NCBI RefSeq assembly: GCF_000090795.2
Contig: NW_003546272.1
Coordinates: forward strand, 216,953 to 280,952
Direction of reading: 5' to 3'
DNA length: 64,000 nucleotides
DNA from: Amphimedon queenslandica
Lineage: Eukaryota > Porifera > Demospongiae > Haplosclerida > Niphatidae
In this document: piece after piece, positions 31,376 to 43,160 of the stretch
How the letters are laid out: each line of letters starts with the position of its first letter
Numbering within the stretch: position 1 is the first letter of the stretch
The notes under the pieces: generated by a model
Seen by the model: only the letters and a program-made list of their open reading frames with translations
What the model was told of the DNA's origin: nothing
Database searches by the model: none
Position numbers and translations under genes: made by a program

Positions 31376-33434
31376 TCATTTGCCTAATGCTCCTACACCA
31401 AAATCTCTTAAAAAATCAAAAAGAGGTGTATCATGAACAGCCTGATACACATGTAGAGGTACCAATATCCTTTCTGATAAACCCACGTCCGTCTCAATGG
31501 CAACAGCTCTACGCACCAACTGGCACAAAAACTGAGAGCAAGCAGAAAATATCATGTGATCAACAACATGTAGCAGCATCCTGTCATGTGATACTGGATG
31601 CAACACAACACCTACTTCACTAGCAGTCATATTTATCCAACGAAGTGCAGGCGACTGCGGAGTCCTATAAATGATATCGGATACAGGTGGAGCGAGCTGG
31701 CGACCAATAGGATCAGAGATAGAGAGTACATCAATATCAGTGCTAGTAATGGAGTCCTCATCGTTAGATGAGGTGGTACACAGTCTCTGGATAGTGGTAC
31801 ACACTTCAGTGAGACTAGGAGTGACCGGCTCATAGCAAGACTGGTGAGTGAACTCATCACTGCTTATCTGAGTACCACATACTTTACAAAACCTCTCTCC
31901 GCCCTTCAGTGGAGTGTATCCATGACTGCAACACCATTTCACAATCTCTCGTGTGGATGGTATGGGATGGATCCAAGCAGAAGAGCTCTTAATGCATTCC
32001 TTGATGGCTACGGCTCTCATCCACTCTGATGAACGCTGCTTGGGAAGACTCCATTTATTGTACTGCTCCAGAGAAAAGGCCGAGAAGGTGTAATCTGACC
32101 CATACAGCGGGAACTGCCTTACAATCACATGTAACATGTTATCATCACTAGGAGAGACTGGGACTGGGACTGGTTTAGGCAAAGGGACATCTTCTTTTCT
32201 CCTCACTAAAGTCTGCCTGTGGTAATCATGATCAAGAAGAATGGCATTCGCTGATAGAGTAATAGGAACAGTAACGTATGAAGGAGAAGGAGGGCATGAC
32301 TGAGACTCAACAGGAGGAGGAGGAGGAGAGGGAGAAGGAGGCAGTAGAGGAGAAGAGGGGAAAGGAAGAGGAGAGGAAGGCACTGGAGATGAAGGTAAAG
32401 ACGAAAGACATGGTAGTATAAAGCTAGATGATGGAGAAGCCTGTAATGAAGGAATTAGAAAACTGCTTAGTGAGATAGGAGGCGATGAAGGAGGAGAGAG
32501 AGAGCGAGAGATTCTAGAAGGAGAGACAGAGAGAGGAGGAGAAAGTGAGGGAGGTGGTGCTTGATAAAGAGAACTTGTCTGTTGTTCGTTATTCTGAGGA
32601 CGTACCAACTGAATATTAGCAATCGTTTCAGCTCCGAGCATCTGCTCCCCGGAATGTGTCTGATCTAATTTGAGTGGGTGGAGCACATCGATTGGCTTGT
32701 TTAATGGATCAATAAACTGTAACTGGACACGAACTGGGAACTCACCCCAACCAAACCTGATCAACTGGTACGGCGGACGACTGATGGTAATAATGTCATT
32801 GGGAGCGTACGTAGGATGAAGGAAAAAGGTAATGCTCTTTACATAGCTCTCCAGTGGTGGCTGGTCGGTCATGGAACGGACGTACGTCATCCATTTATGA
32901 GTCACCCTCTCACTAGTCTGTCTTTCTAATCTCTTCAGAAGGTACTGTGATGTATTGCCTACTACTATAGAACGTTTGATGTAAAACCTTGACTCATTCT
33001 CTTCAGGCTCATTTAAAGGGAGACGGTCACTTGGTTTCTGTCTCGTATCAGTTAGTTCTTTCTTAGTTGAGTCAATATTATTGCTCGTTTCAGTACCATT
33101 CATGATAATACTTGTTTTAAGAATATCCTCGTCCTTATCTTGTACTTTTTGTTCATCTTTTCCATGAAGTCTCTCAAACTGTTCTTCAAACTGGCTCCAC
33201 GACTGATGCTGTTCTGTCAGCTCTCTCTCCCGACAGAGTAGGCTCAGTCTCAGTTTCTGGAGTATGATTTTTGTTTGCATTATCTTCATTTCTACTTCCT
33301 CCAGCTCTCCAGTCTTGTAGCTCTCCTCTTCTGTGAGAGCTTGAAGGAGCAACGTCTTGACTTTTTCCTTTAATAAAATAACACAAATAACATCAAGCAC
33401 AATGCCATAAGGCTTTTACTTTCTCTTCAGACAT
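31376..33434 (-). CDS. YEATS2: YEATS2-like YEATS-domain protein (ATAC complex subunit)
   Basis: Exon 1 begins MSEEK at 33434 and joins across a short intron (about 33370-33419) to the long second exon, EKVKTLLLQALTEEE..., for about 680 aa. Order: N-terminal coiled-coil helix (about 1-70); IKRSIVVGNTSQY; YEATS domain with HKWMTYVRS, VKSITFFLHPTYAPND and GWGEFPVRVQLQF; a long Ser/Pro-rich linker (about 270-370); then a C-terminal Cys cluster (CCSHGYTPLKGGERFCKVCG) and a histone-fold-like end. The match to YEATS2 rather than AF9/GAS41 rests on IVVGN upstream of the YEATS domain and on the C-terminal region. YEATS2 reads acylated histone H3 within the ATAC acetyltransferase complex. It is head to head with murC, with 84 bp between start codons if murC starts at 33519. 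Confidence 0.88.
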
Positions 33435-33518
33435 CTCCCCACTATTGTTGAGAAATCTTCTGGAGTTTTCTCCTTTCAGAAGGCTTTCACTCAATTTACT
33501 ACACGTGGGTAGCTAGGC

Positions 33519-34895
33519 GTGGTTGAATGGGTGTGTCTTAATATGGCGTCCAATAATGAGCTCAAGAATTCTCCCTTGCATTTTCTCGGGATAGGTGGTA
33601 TTGGGATGAGTGCATTGGCTCGCATTGCATTAGATGGAGGATTAAAAGTTTCAGGAATAGATAGGAGTGACACGGATATTGTTAAGGAGCTGAGGGATAA
33701 AGGGGCAACAATTCACATAGGAGACGGTGTCCATGTTGATCCCTCAATGACAGTTGTTTACAGCTCAGCTGTCAGTAAGGACCATCCAGCACTTCAGGCA
33801 GCTAAAGCAATGAACTGTCGGTTGTTTCATCGCTCTCAGTTCTTAAAGCATCTAATGGAGGGCAAACGATCACTCCTTGTATCTGGAACGCATGGAAAGA
33901 CCTCAACGACAGCTCTGTTAACATGGGTACTGATGTCAGCTGGTTTGGAGCCATCGTATGCCGTGGGTGGGATACTGAAGAACACTGGTATAAATGGCAG
34001 TCATGGGAATGGGAGCTACTTTGTGGCAGAAGCTGATGAGAGTGATGGCTCGTTTACAGAATACACTGAAGGATATGGTGGGATCATTACCAACATTGAA
34101 GAGGATCATATGAACTACTGGAAAAATAAAGAAACCCTTGTCAAAGGATTTACAACATTTGCATCTCAGATGAAGAATTTATATTGGTGTATTGATGACC
34201 CTGTCCTCTCTTCTCTTAAATTGCAAGGTCAAAGCTATGGTGTGTCAGAAAAAGCTGACTGGCAGCTTTATGATGTATGCCAAGAAAACACAGGTCTGAT
34301 ATTCTCTGTGTCACATTCCGGTCACCATTTTAAAAGCATCAAACTCCCAATGATTGGTAGTCACCAGGCTCTCAATGCAACTTCAGTTTGGGGCATGTGC
34401 ATTGATTTGGGTCTAACAGAGAAGTCTTTACGTGAAGCATTCTCAAGTTTTACTGGAGTCTCGAGACGTCTTGAAAGGAAAGGAGAGGTCAAAGGTATAC
34501 TAGTGTATGATGATTATGCTCACCATCCGACAGAGGTATCTGTAACGCTGGCTGCTTTGAAAAAACGATACACTGGCAAACGTTTGATTGGGATTTTTCA
34601 GCCTCACAGGTACACTCGGACACAAGACTGCTTGAAAGAATTTGCTACGTCTTTTGAAGCAACAGATGTAATATACATTACTGAGATTTATTCGGCTGGG
34701 GAGGACCCCATTAGTGGAATAACAGGCAAAACACTCTCAGATGTTGTCCCTGGTAGCATTTTCATGAGTAGTGATGAAGATATACTGGAAGGAGTGGTGA
34801 AAGTGGCCAAAGAAGGCGACATTATTATTACTATTGGAGCTGGAAGCATTACTAAACTGGGACCCAAAATATTGCATGCATTAACTTTAAAATAG
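33519..34895 (+). CDS. murC: MurC, UDP-N-acetylmuramate--L-alanine ligase, bacterial type
   Basis: A single exon of 458 aa (450 aa if the Met at 33543, MASNNELKN, is used), the normal MurC length. All Mur ligase landmarks are in order: HFLGIGGIGMSALAR (N-terminal Rossmann), SGTHGKTSTT (ATP P-loop), AEADESDGSF, NIEEDHMNYW, DDYAHHPTE, GIFQPHRYTRT, and IYSAGEDPISGITG near the C-terminus. MurC adds L-Ala to UDP-MurNAc, the first peptide step of peptidoglycan synthesis, which animals do not make. The only motif drift I noticed is Asn for the usual Asp in DHMD. It is flanked closely by YEATS2 and POLQ, both intron-bearing animal genes, so contamination is unlikely within this assembly. Mpl and folylpolyglutamate synthase are poorer matches. 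Donor lineage cannot be named from sequence alone. Confidence 0.93.
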   Translation: MVEWVCLNMASNNELKNSPLHFLGIGGIGMSALARIALDGGLKVSGIDRSDTDIVKELRDKGATIHIGDGVHVDPSMTVVYSSAVSKDHPALQAAKAMNCRLFHRSQFLKHLMEGKRSLLVSGTHGKTSTTALLTWVLMSAGLEPSYAVGGILKNTGINGSHGNGSYFVAEADESDGSFTEYTEGYGGIITNIEEDHMNYWKNKETLVKGFTTFASQMKNLYWCIDDPVLSSLKLQGQSYGVSEKADWQLYDVCQENTGLIFSVSHSGHHFKSIKLPMIGSHQALNATSVWGMCIDLGLTEKSLREAFSSFTGVSRRLERKGEVKGILVYDDYAHHPTEVSVTLAALKKRYTGKRLIGIFQPHRYTRTQDCLKEFATSFEATDVIYITEIYSAGEDPISGITGKTLSDVVPGSIFMSSDEDILEGVVKVAKEGDIIITIGAGSITKLGPKILHALTLK

Positions 34896-35003
34896 AAGTA
34901 ACAATTTCTTATGTAATCTTTAAAAAATTCTACATAAAATAAATAATAGTATTAATAATTAAAAAGTACGGTATGCAAGATAAAAATCTAGTGTGATAAA
35001 AAT

Positions 35004-38000
35004 CTAATCCTCTCTATTACCATATTTAAATATATGAGGTTCCATATGACCCCATGATTTCCCTACTTTAAGCCTAACTGGTAATTGTACACTCAATACT
35101 CCAAAGGCAACAGCCTCCATCTCTTCTTGTACTAGTCTAGCGACCTCCTCTAGTACATTCTCATGTACTTCATACATTAACTCATCATGCAATTGAAGCA
35201 CCAACAATGCCATATTACTATTAGTACTAGTAGTCGAAGTACAGTATGTGATAAAATCAGATTTGTGTAGCCTATGATCAATGCTGATCATTGCTTTCTT
35301 TACTAGATCAGATGCAGTTCCTTGGATCATTGAATTGACTGCTTGACGTTCAGCATGATAGCGCTCACTCAACGTCTCTGAATTTATGAGTGGTAGGAAT
35401 CTCTTGCGTCCAAAGAGAGTCTTGATGTATCCCTTTTCCCTACATTCTTGTACAGTAGTAGTGATAAATGAGCTCATTCCAGTGTATTTGGACTTGAAAC
35501 TATCCATAAACTTCTCTGCTTCATCTTCAGTGACATCAAGTTGTTCTGCTAGCGATTTTGTACTCATGCCATATATAATTCCATAGCACATTTGTTTTGT
35601 GTGCTGCCTCTGCTTGTCACTGATATTGTCTTCCTCAAGACCAAACCATTCACCAGCAATCTTACAAAAAGCATCTCCTCCTTCATTAAAAATACTGCAC
35701 AGTTTATGATCATTGGACAAATGTGCTAGTATCCTTAACTCCAATTGAGAATAGTCAGCAGAGAGAAAGGCTCCATTAGGAAAAGTAGTGAACACATCTC
35801 TGACAGACACTAGAGTAGAGGATAGAGGGTGAGAAGAGGAAGGGAGTGCTACCGATTTAATGGTAAAATCCTTAGGTATCATTTGTAGACCAGGATCAGA
35901 TATTATAACCCGACCAGTTGCTGTGTGGGTATTAGAATGTGAATATATCCGAGAAGAGAGTTGCTTTTTATAATATTGTCTTCTATTACTGCTCTTTAAT
36001 AATGGGCACACTGTCCTGCTTAAAGTGCTGGACAAGCGTCTCCATTCTAGTATCAGTCCAGGCAATGGATGCATTGAAGACATTTTCTCTAGTGAGTCTT
36101 TATTTAAGGCTGTCTTAGGATTACTCTCTAGTTTGAGCTCATTAAACAAAACTCTCTCAACATCTTCAGCTGACGACAGAGTGAAAGAACGTCCAGCTAT
36201 CTCAAACGCTTTATTTTCTAGCAATTTCAGAAGAGTTTCCAGCTCTTGCTTTAGCCCCACACACCTCTCTTCAGAGAAGCCAATACCATTCAATTCCAGT
36301 TTAGCTAATACACTAAGTATTGGGCTCTCAATAGTAAAGAAAGGATGGGCTAGTTCGCTGCTCACCAGGGGCCCCTCTATTGACGCCATTAAATCAAAGG
36401 CTAACATTGACTCTGCAGCAGATTTTAAAAATGAATGCGGAGAGTCAAGAGCAAGGGATAAAATCTGAGAATGGTTGTCGTTATTATCAGCAGCTGCCAC
36501 TAACTGGCTAAGAGTCTTCTCATTGGAATCAGGATCCATTATCCAGAGAGCACCACTGGGATCACACAACAGCCTGGTGACAGGAACATCACACAGTGAC
36601 ATTAAATACTGTATTTGTTTTTTAATATCAATAGCAACAAGCTTGTGATTACCATTAGCTGAGATTATAGTAGATAGAGCTTGAAGCCGTGATGAGAGAG
36701 GGACAGAAAGTGAGAAGCTGCCATTGGTAGGATCAACATGGTTAGTAGCACTATCATTAGACTCACATAATGATAAATAATAAATGATGCTAGACTCCTT
36801 TGACTGACTCCAGCTAAATGCAACTCCCAATATCTCCTCATTCCCTATGCTCAATCCTTTTTGAGCTGTAGTTTTCTTAATGAAATTGGAACCAACTCCT
36901 TTCTGACCTTTAGCTACAGCAACAGAGAATGCTAGACAATTCTTTTGTAACGTCTCTTTGAGAAATAAATCCAAAAGATGAGGAGACCCACTGAGATCAG
37001 TGATACCTATACCAGAGCAAGTATGAGTGTAATTGGATGAGAGCTGTAGAAAGTCAGGATCAACTGTATCATTATTAGAGAAACAGTGGTATTGGGTAGT
37101 AGGAGATGATTCGTAATCCATAAACAGGTCCATGGAACTGCCCTGACCTGTATTAAGAACTGGAGTAACTGGTTTAACAATGATTGATTGATTAGTATTC
37201 AAAACCAGCTCATGCGAGCATTGGTCCTCATTTTCTAATTTAAGTCTTTTTGATATCATTACATCAGTTTTTCTATTATTGAGTTCTTTCCTTGCATTCC
37301 TTGTAGATAATATACAAGGTGTGACCATCACCTCATTCCCTCCGGTTTGTTTTCCCTTCTCCTCCTCAACCTCTTTCTCCTCCTGATCCCAACTCACAGC
37401 TCCTGCTGGTACATTCAGTTGATCACTCAATAGTTCCCTTGCCTCGTGTACTATCAACTGAGCAGCCTCAAGGTCAGACATGTTCCTCCTTTCTCTAGGG
37501 CACCAGTGAGCTCCAGTTGTCTCTTTGCTCTTAAAAGGAAATGCTTTACAGAGGACAGACTCAATAGCAGTGGGATCAGTTCTGGCTAGAAGAGATAAAG
37601 AAGTGTATCCATTATTGTAGAGTATTCTAGCTCTGGCTCCATTCAGTATTGATATTCTTACTAGATCAACAAGTTCTTTTTCTATTCCAAATACGAGCCG
37701 ACTCTGAAACTGTCCCAACAGCATCTCCATATTCCTCCAGCCCAACCGATTACAGAATACTGTTACCATTCCAGCGAATGTGCCAGCTGCTGACTGGAGA
37801 CTTTGCAGAAAACCTTTAGATGCTCCATACTTAGAAGAAACAGGCCCAAGCCCACTCTCCTTCACGAGATCATGAAGCACCAGACAAGTGAAAAACCTTT
37901 GATGTACGAGAAGTTTTTCTCTTTGAGCTTGAGTTCTCTCGGCAGGTTTTCCTTGGAGAGCTCTGACTATATATCCTTCTTGTACTCCAATTATACTAGC

Positions 38001-41000
38001 AACGTGTTTCATGTCTGTTGCCAGCCGCTCCCATATACAGTAAAACTTGTACCAATCGATTGAAGGCCATTGATTAACGATGCTCACTGGAGTCACCTAT
38101 TGTAGGAAAAAAACATGATAATTATTATTGTTAAAATTAGCTCAATCCTTGGCAAAATTTTGCAAATACTGTCCTAGCCATTACTGATAAAATATAGTGT
38201 ACTATGTACATGGCACCTAATTATTGAACAATTTCAAATATCCAATTTTTATTGGAGTCAATTCAAACTTTCTACACAACATAAGAACATGTATACATGT
38301 ATGTATCAGAAAAAATTATAAAAATGGAGAATTCTTTCCTTTTCATTTTTGGCGAAATTTGACGAAAGACACTGTATTATAGTACAGGGACTTTGGCTTG
38401 ATTTTTGAGCAACTTTAAAAATTCATAAAAAATCCAATTTTGATCGGAACACGCTCGAACTTGCTACACAACATAAGAACATGTATATGTATCAGAAAAT
38501 ATTATAAAAATGGAGAATTCTTTCCTTTTCATTTTTGGCAAAATTTGGCCAAAGACACTGTACTATAGTACAGGGACTTTGGCTTGATTTTTGAGCAACT
38601 TTAAAAATTCATAAAAAATCCAATTTTGATCAGAACACGCTCGAACTTGCTACACAACATAAGAACATGTATATGCATCAGAATAAATTATAAAAATGGA
38701 GAATTCTTTCCTTTTCATTTTTGGCGAAATTTGGCCAAAGACACTGTACTATAGTACAGAGACTTTGGCTTAATTTTTGAGCAACTTTAAAAATTCATAA
38801 AAAATCCAATTTTGATTGGAACACGCTCAAACTTTCTACACAACATAAGAACACGTATATGTACCACCAAAACAATTTATAAAAGAAAGGAGCCATTTTT
38901 GGCGAGACATTAAAGTGTATGTATGCTGTACATGTCTAATATGTACTTACTAGGTAGATCATGTGTAGTTCATTTTCTAATACAAGCAAACGTCGTGCTT
39001 TGCTAAACTCTTTAAAGACAACCAGTGCTTCACGAGGAGAGAGAGATGAAGCAATGGTAGCCATTCCAAGCTGTGTAGCTGTGTATCTCTCTGAGCCAGG
39101 AGTCTCCTTATTGGAACAGGTTTTACTAATGAACTCATTCTCAAGCAGATACTTTAAGGACTCGTCAAGAATCAATCTAATCTCATCAGTAATATCTAAA
39201 GAAGAAAAAATCTAAAAATTACATGTAATGTATGATTATACATAAGAGAGCATTAAGCAGTATTTTCAAAGCCAATTAAAAAATATATATAATTGTATAT
39301 TCTTCAATAGTTAAACCTGTATTAACTCAAAAGTTTATCAAAAGGGCATTAATATGCTTCAGAATATGTACAAACATTACCTTCTTTATTTCTCTTCTCT
39401 TCATCAACCAACTCCACACACAGCAGTGTGCAAGAGAGATACAACAATATCTCAGAATAACCCAGTGTCATACCATTAGCCACTACTTCCAACACTGCTC
39501 TATTCAATGGATCCCTCTCATTAGCAGAGTGAAGAGAAGAGGAGGAGGAGGGGGAGAGATACAAGCAACTTGTCACTGGTCTAGAGGTTGATGAAAGAAG
39601 CAACTGAACTTTTGCTCGATCGGATGACTTGCAAAACAATATACTTTCGCCCTCTTCATCTATCCCTTTCCGTCCAGCACGTCCAATCATTTGTCTATAA
39701 GACTGGACATCAATGAGTGATTGGTGAAAGATTGGCGTCCGTATGATGACAAGTCTTGCCGGTAGATTGACGCCAGAGGAAAGGGTCGAGGTACAGACTA
39801 GTATCTTAATCAGAGTACTACGATAGCCTCCTTCTATGATCTCTCTCTCATCGAGTGTCAGGCCAGCATGATGAAAAGCAATGCCTGCTGGAAGCGTCTT
39901 CCCCAAGATAGGATCCAGGCCAACCGGTGTGTGATACAACTGCTCACAAATGCTGATCAAGCCTGCTTTGTTGAGAAAAGAATCCACTTGATTTCCAGTC
40001 AAGTGACGTCTAGCAAGATTAAGAGAGAGTTTCTCACACCAGTCCTTTGTTGGACAGAATATAAGTATGGAGTGTCCATTGTGTAATCTCTCTTTACAGA
40101 TGTGCACCAAATCCTCTTCATCCTCATTGCCAGTCTTAGACTCACGAGGGAAGGTAGAGAGAACACTAGAAAGTGTGCTATCATACAACTCATTGCCGAC
40201 TTTAACCATCTCTTTGAGGGGGACTGGTCTATAGTGTGTGGTATAGTGGGCAGAGTCCAGCCATTGAGCTAACGTATTGAGGTTTGGCAAAGAAGCACTC
40301 ATTCCAATCAGTTGTATGGAGACTTGGTGGTTTATGCTGGAATTCCCTTGTTCAATCGGCTGATGATTTTTGTCTGATTTCTTTGTGATGTGGAGCAGTT
40401 TTGTGAGTAATAGTTCCAACAGGTAACCTCTATAACGATCGCCGACCATATGTAACTCGTCTACAACGACCACACCCAATTGGCTAATACCTCCATTGTT
40501 CTCTTTCTCATCTCTTCTCTCCTCCAGCAGTCGGTTCACTAAACTGTTTGCCTTCTCTATAGTACACACGGCAATATCAATGCTAGCTAGGCCTCCTTGA
40601 GGGGCGTGGCTCCCCATGAACCCGCCCACTTTGATCCCAACAGACTCAAACATGCTCTTCAAGTGGTTAACCTTCTCGTGGACGATACTAACAAACGGAA
40701 GTACCACCAAAACCTTTTTCTGTCTCTCTAGAATGCACTTTAGACTCAATAGCTCGGCCACTAGTGTCTTCCCAGAGCTAGTAGGAGCAGAGTAGAGTAC
40801 GTTACGACCAGTCAATACTCCGGGTAGGGTAAGGACGTCAACTTGCCAATCAAACATTACTGATATGCCCTTAGATTTATAGCAATCTAGTATCTTTTGA
40901 GGAAGACCCCAGTTACTCAGTAGGAGTTTGTCATTATTATCATGCGGTGTTAGCAAAACACTAAAAATACAATCAAATATTATCCGTACATAAAGAAGTA

Positions 41001-41561
41001 TTTTTACCTGATAGAGTTATTTATAGACGAAGATGTGATGGGTGTGGTCACCACGCCTTCAACGGCGTCAGGAGTGGTAGGTAAGTCTAATAATGGAATG
41101 GAAGTGTTTGTGAGTGAATATCTCTTTCTTGATGTGCTACGATGAGAAGTGCGATGACCAGTAGAAGTTAATGGGGTGCTGCAAACTATGCCACAATCAA
41201 TTCTGTAGGGAAATCAAAAAATTATAATTTTTCAATTTTTATTTATTAGTTTTCACCAAGCCCAAGATGGCCAATAAAAACTGTTGCCGTTAGCACTAGT
41301 AACTTTATTTATGTACACATACTGGTCCATGAAGGCCATTATTTGCTCTTCATATTCTGATGAGAGAGAGGGAAAGGAGGGAGTGGCAGCCATGATAGAT
41401 GGTGAAAGAGGCTCTTGATGTATGGGAGAAAGAGGGGCATGTCTGCAGGGGTTGAGTAAAGAGACAGATACGTCAAGAATAATTTACCTGCACTTCAAAG
41501 CCTCTTCTTTTACAGTTATTTTAGAGGATGCCCTCCTCTTACTGGCGCCTCTTTTAGACAT
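35004..41561 (-). CDS. POLQ: DNA polymerase theta (helicase plus family A polymerase)
   Basis: Six exons chain in phase: MSKRGASKRRAS (41561 to about 41487), about 41445-41323, about 41205-41010, helicase exon about 40962-39380, about 39196-38952, and polymerase exon about 38096-35004. The helicase has APTSSGKT (Walker A), VVDELHMVGD, TSTLSSGVNLPARLV and QMIGRAGRKG. The small middle exon ends the helicase part with REALVVFKEFSKARRLL. The polymerase has motif A DYSQLELRILAHLS, motif B KQMCYGIIYG and motif C LHDELMYEV, so all catalytic carboxylates are present. The predicted product is about 1,800 aa against about 2,600 in human, mainly because the disordered centre is short. POLQ performs theta-mediated end joining of DNA breaks. 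Its start is 96 bp from that of ATMIN on the other strand. Confidence 0.93.
38210..38900. repeat. Tandem ~180-bp repeat in a POLQ intron
   Basis: Units repeat at about 180 bp, marked by CACTGTACTATAGTACAGGGACTTTGGCTT near 38364, 38547 and 38730, each followed by TTTTTGAGCAACTTTAAAAATTC. On the plus strand the orientation is opposite to the CPSF1 block. The intron (about 38097-38951) consists of little else. Confidence 0.88.
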
Positions 41562-41657
41562 TGCAGCAATTCTCACTTTCAAACCACGTGAATCCCGTAT
41601 TTTAGACTCACTACTTCAGGATATCTTTGGATACCAGAGGGTGTTACAGGAAATGTC

Positions 41658-42886
41658 ATGGCTGCTACTCCTCAAGCTATCATTCCTGATGAGAAAGAGC
41701 TAGCAGTAGAGGCTAGGATAACATGCTCCTTTAAAGACTGTAGCAAAACCTTCAAGAGTTCTTCCTGCTACAGGATGCACATGACTCGCCACCATGGTGT
41801 CCCTCTCCCCACTCTCCCTCCATCTCCTCCTGGTAACATGATGAAGGAGTACTATTGCCCTGTGAGTGGGTGTAATAGAAGTAATGGGGGCAAATCCTTC
41901 CCTCGTCTTGGACAACTTAAGCAGGTGAACACATTTACGTTGCTTTTTAAATTAATTTAGCATTATTTTTGGGGAAGGAATGATAATCACAAACAACATA
42001 ATTGTTATTATAGACAATACGTATGTATTCCTTTAGCATTATAATACTGTTCATGGTACAAAGTCATTTGTTTGTCCTCGTTGTGGACGGTCCTTTGGAT
42101 TGAAGGATGCTCATGGCCGCCACGTCAAGGAATGTGGACGTATATTCACATGCAACTCCTGTGAGGATCAATTCAAGTCCAGTAATGCTCTTTATAAACA
42201 TCAGAAGAGAAGTGGACATGGACATAAAAGCAATGAGAAAAAGTATGCAAGGAAGCATACACTGGAATTTTATTCGTGTTTACTGTAGTTGTCATGTTAT
42301 TATGCATCACGGTTTAATACTTTGTACTTTTTATACTTTTTATCATAGAAATGATCAAGCTAGACCTGCAATCCCACCTATAATCATTGCTCCTATTATA
42401 ATAAAGAATGTACTCCCGATACGGCCACTTGCTTCTAAATCAGAGGCCACGATTACACAGGCAGTTCCATCAGCCAGTACTAGGGACGATGAGAGAGAGG
42501 ACGAGAAAGAAGACGCCGAAAGTACTTTAAATGATTTGCTTGATCTTGGAACACAGACTGACATATCCTGTTTAATGGCCGATCAGTTCCTTTTACCCTA
42601 TGCTGCTAGCGATGAATCGTCATCCACCTCGTCTTTATTTCCTTCCTCCTCTTCCTCTTTCCTTTCCTCTCAAAGCGTACAGACCAACACCGTCTCTCTC
42701 TGCGAGTTTGGGACTCAAACGACGTCCTCTCAAGACTGGTCCGAGCCATTACCAGGGATACCCCCACAGGCTCAAAATGATGAGATGTCTCTAGCTAGTT
42801 TCCTCGAGTCTTCGACTTGTATTGATTTTGGTACTCAAACCCTGGACGACCTCCCTGGACACAGAGATCAAGAGTCACAGACATGA
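41658..42886 (+). CDS. ATMIN: ATMIN (ASCIZ)-like zinc-finger protein
   Basis: Three exons in phase (41658-41924, 42037-42242, 42349-42886), 336 aa. N-terminal C2H2-type fingers read CSFKDCSKTFKSSSCYRMHMTRHH, CPVSGCN...QHYNTVH, CPRCGRSFGLKDAHGRHVKEC and CNSCEDQFKSSNALYKHQKRSGH, the spacing of ATMIN. The C-terminal half is disordered with repeated dynein light chain (DYNLL/LC8) binding motifs: LGTQTD, EFGTQTT, DFGTQTL and a final SQT. In vertebrates ATMIN activates DYNLL1 transcription and is titrated by it, and links to ATM signalling. Fewer TQT motifs are present than in human. The start lies 96 bp from POLQ, divergently. Confidence 0.88.
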
Positions 42887-43160
42887 TAGGATCCTTAATA
42901 TTATCAAGATCACGCTCAAAAGAAATGGAGAAAATTGTAAAAACAATATTAGAAAGGAAAGGAGGATTAAGAGACACTGTACAAATCATCATAATATCAT
43001 GTATATATCACTTACAATGTTTATTGTCTGTCATAACTATTAATAAGTAGCTCTATGTGGGCCAAGTTATTATAATGGACTAAAGGCAACAGTAGAGGGA
43101 GCGTTGTAGTTTGTACAAGGGGATATGATAACTGGGCAAAGAATTTAGTAAGAAGGGAAT

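Noticed and set aside
33519-34895. Folylpolyglutamate synthase or Mpl instead of MurC
   Set aside because: Animal folylpolyglutamate synthase is in the same superfamily, but GIGGIGMSALAR, DDYAHHPTE and QPHRYTRT in this order are MurC features; Mpl usually has a different N-terminal glycine motif.
33519-34895. murC as bacterial contamination
   Set aside because: It shares one contiguous stretch, without N gaps, with intron-bearing YEATS2 and POLQ. Only a local chimera could explain it, which long reads would show.
39349-40956. Separate HELQ-type helicase gene
   Set aside because: The helicase exon continues in phase through a small exon into a family A polymerase on the same strand, which is POLQ.
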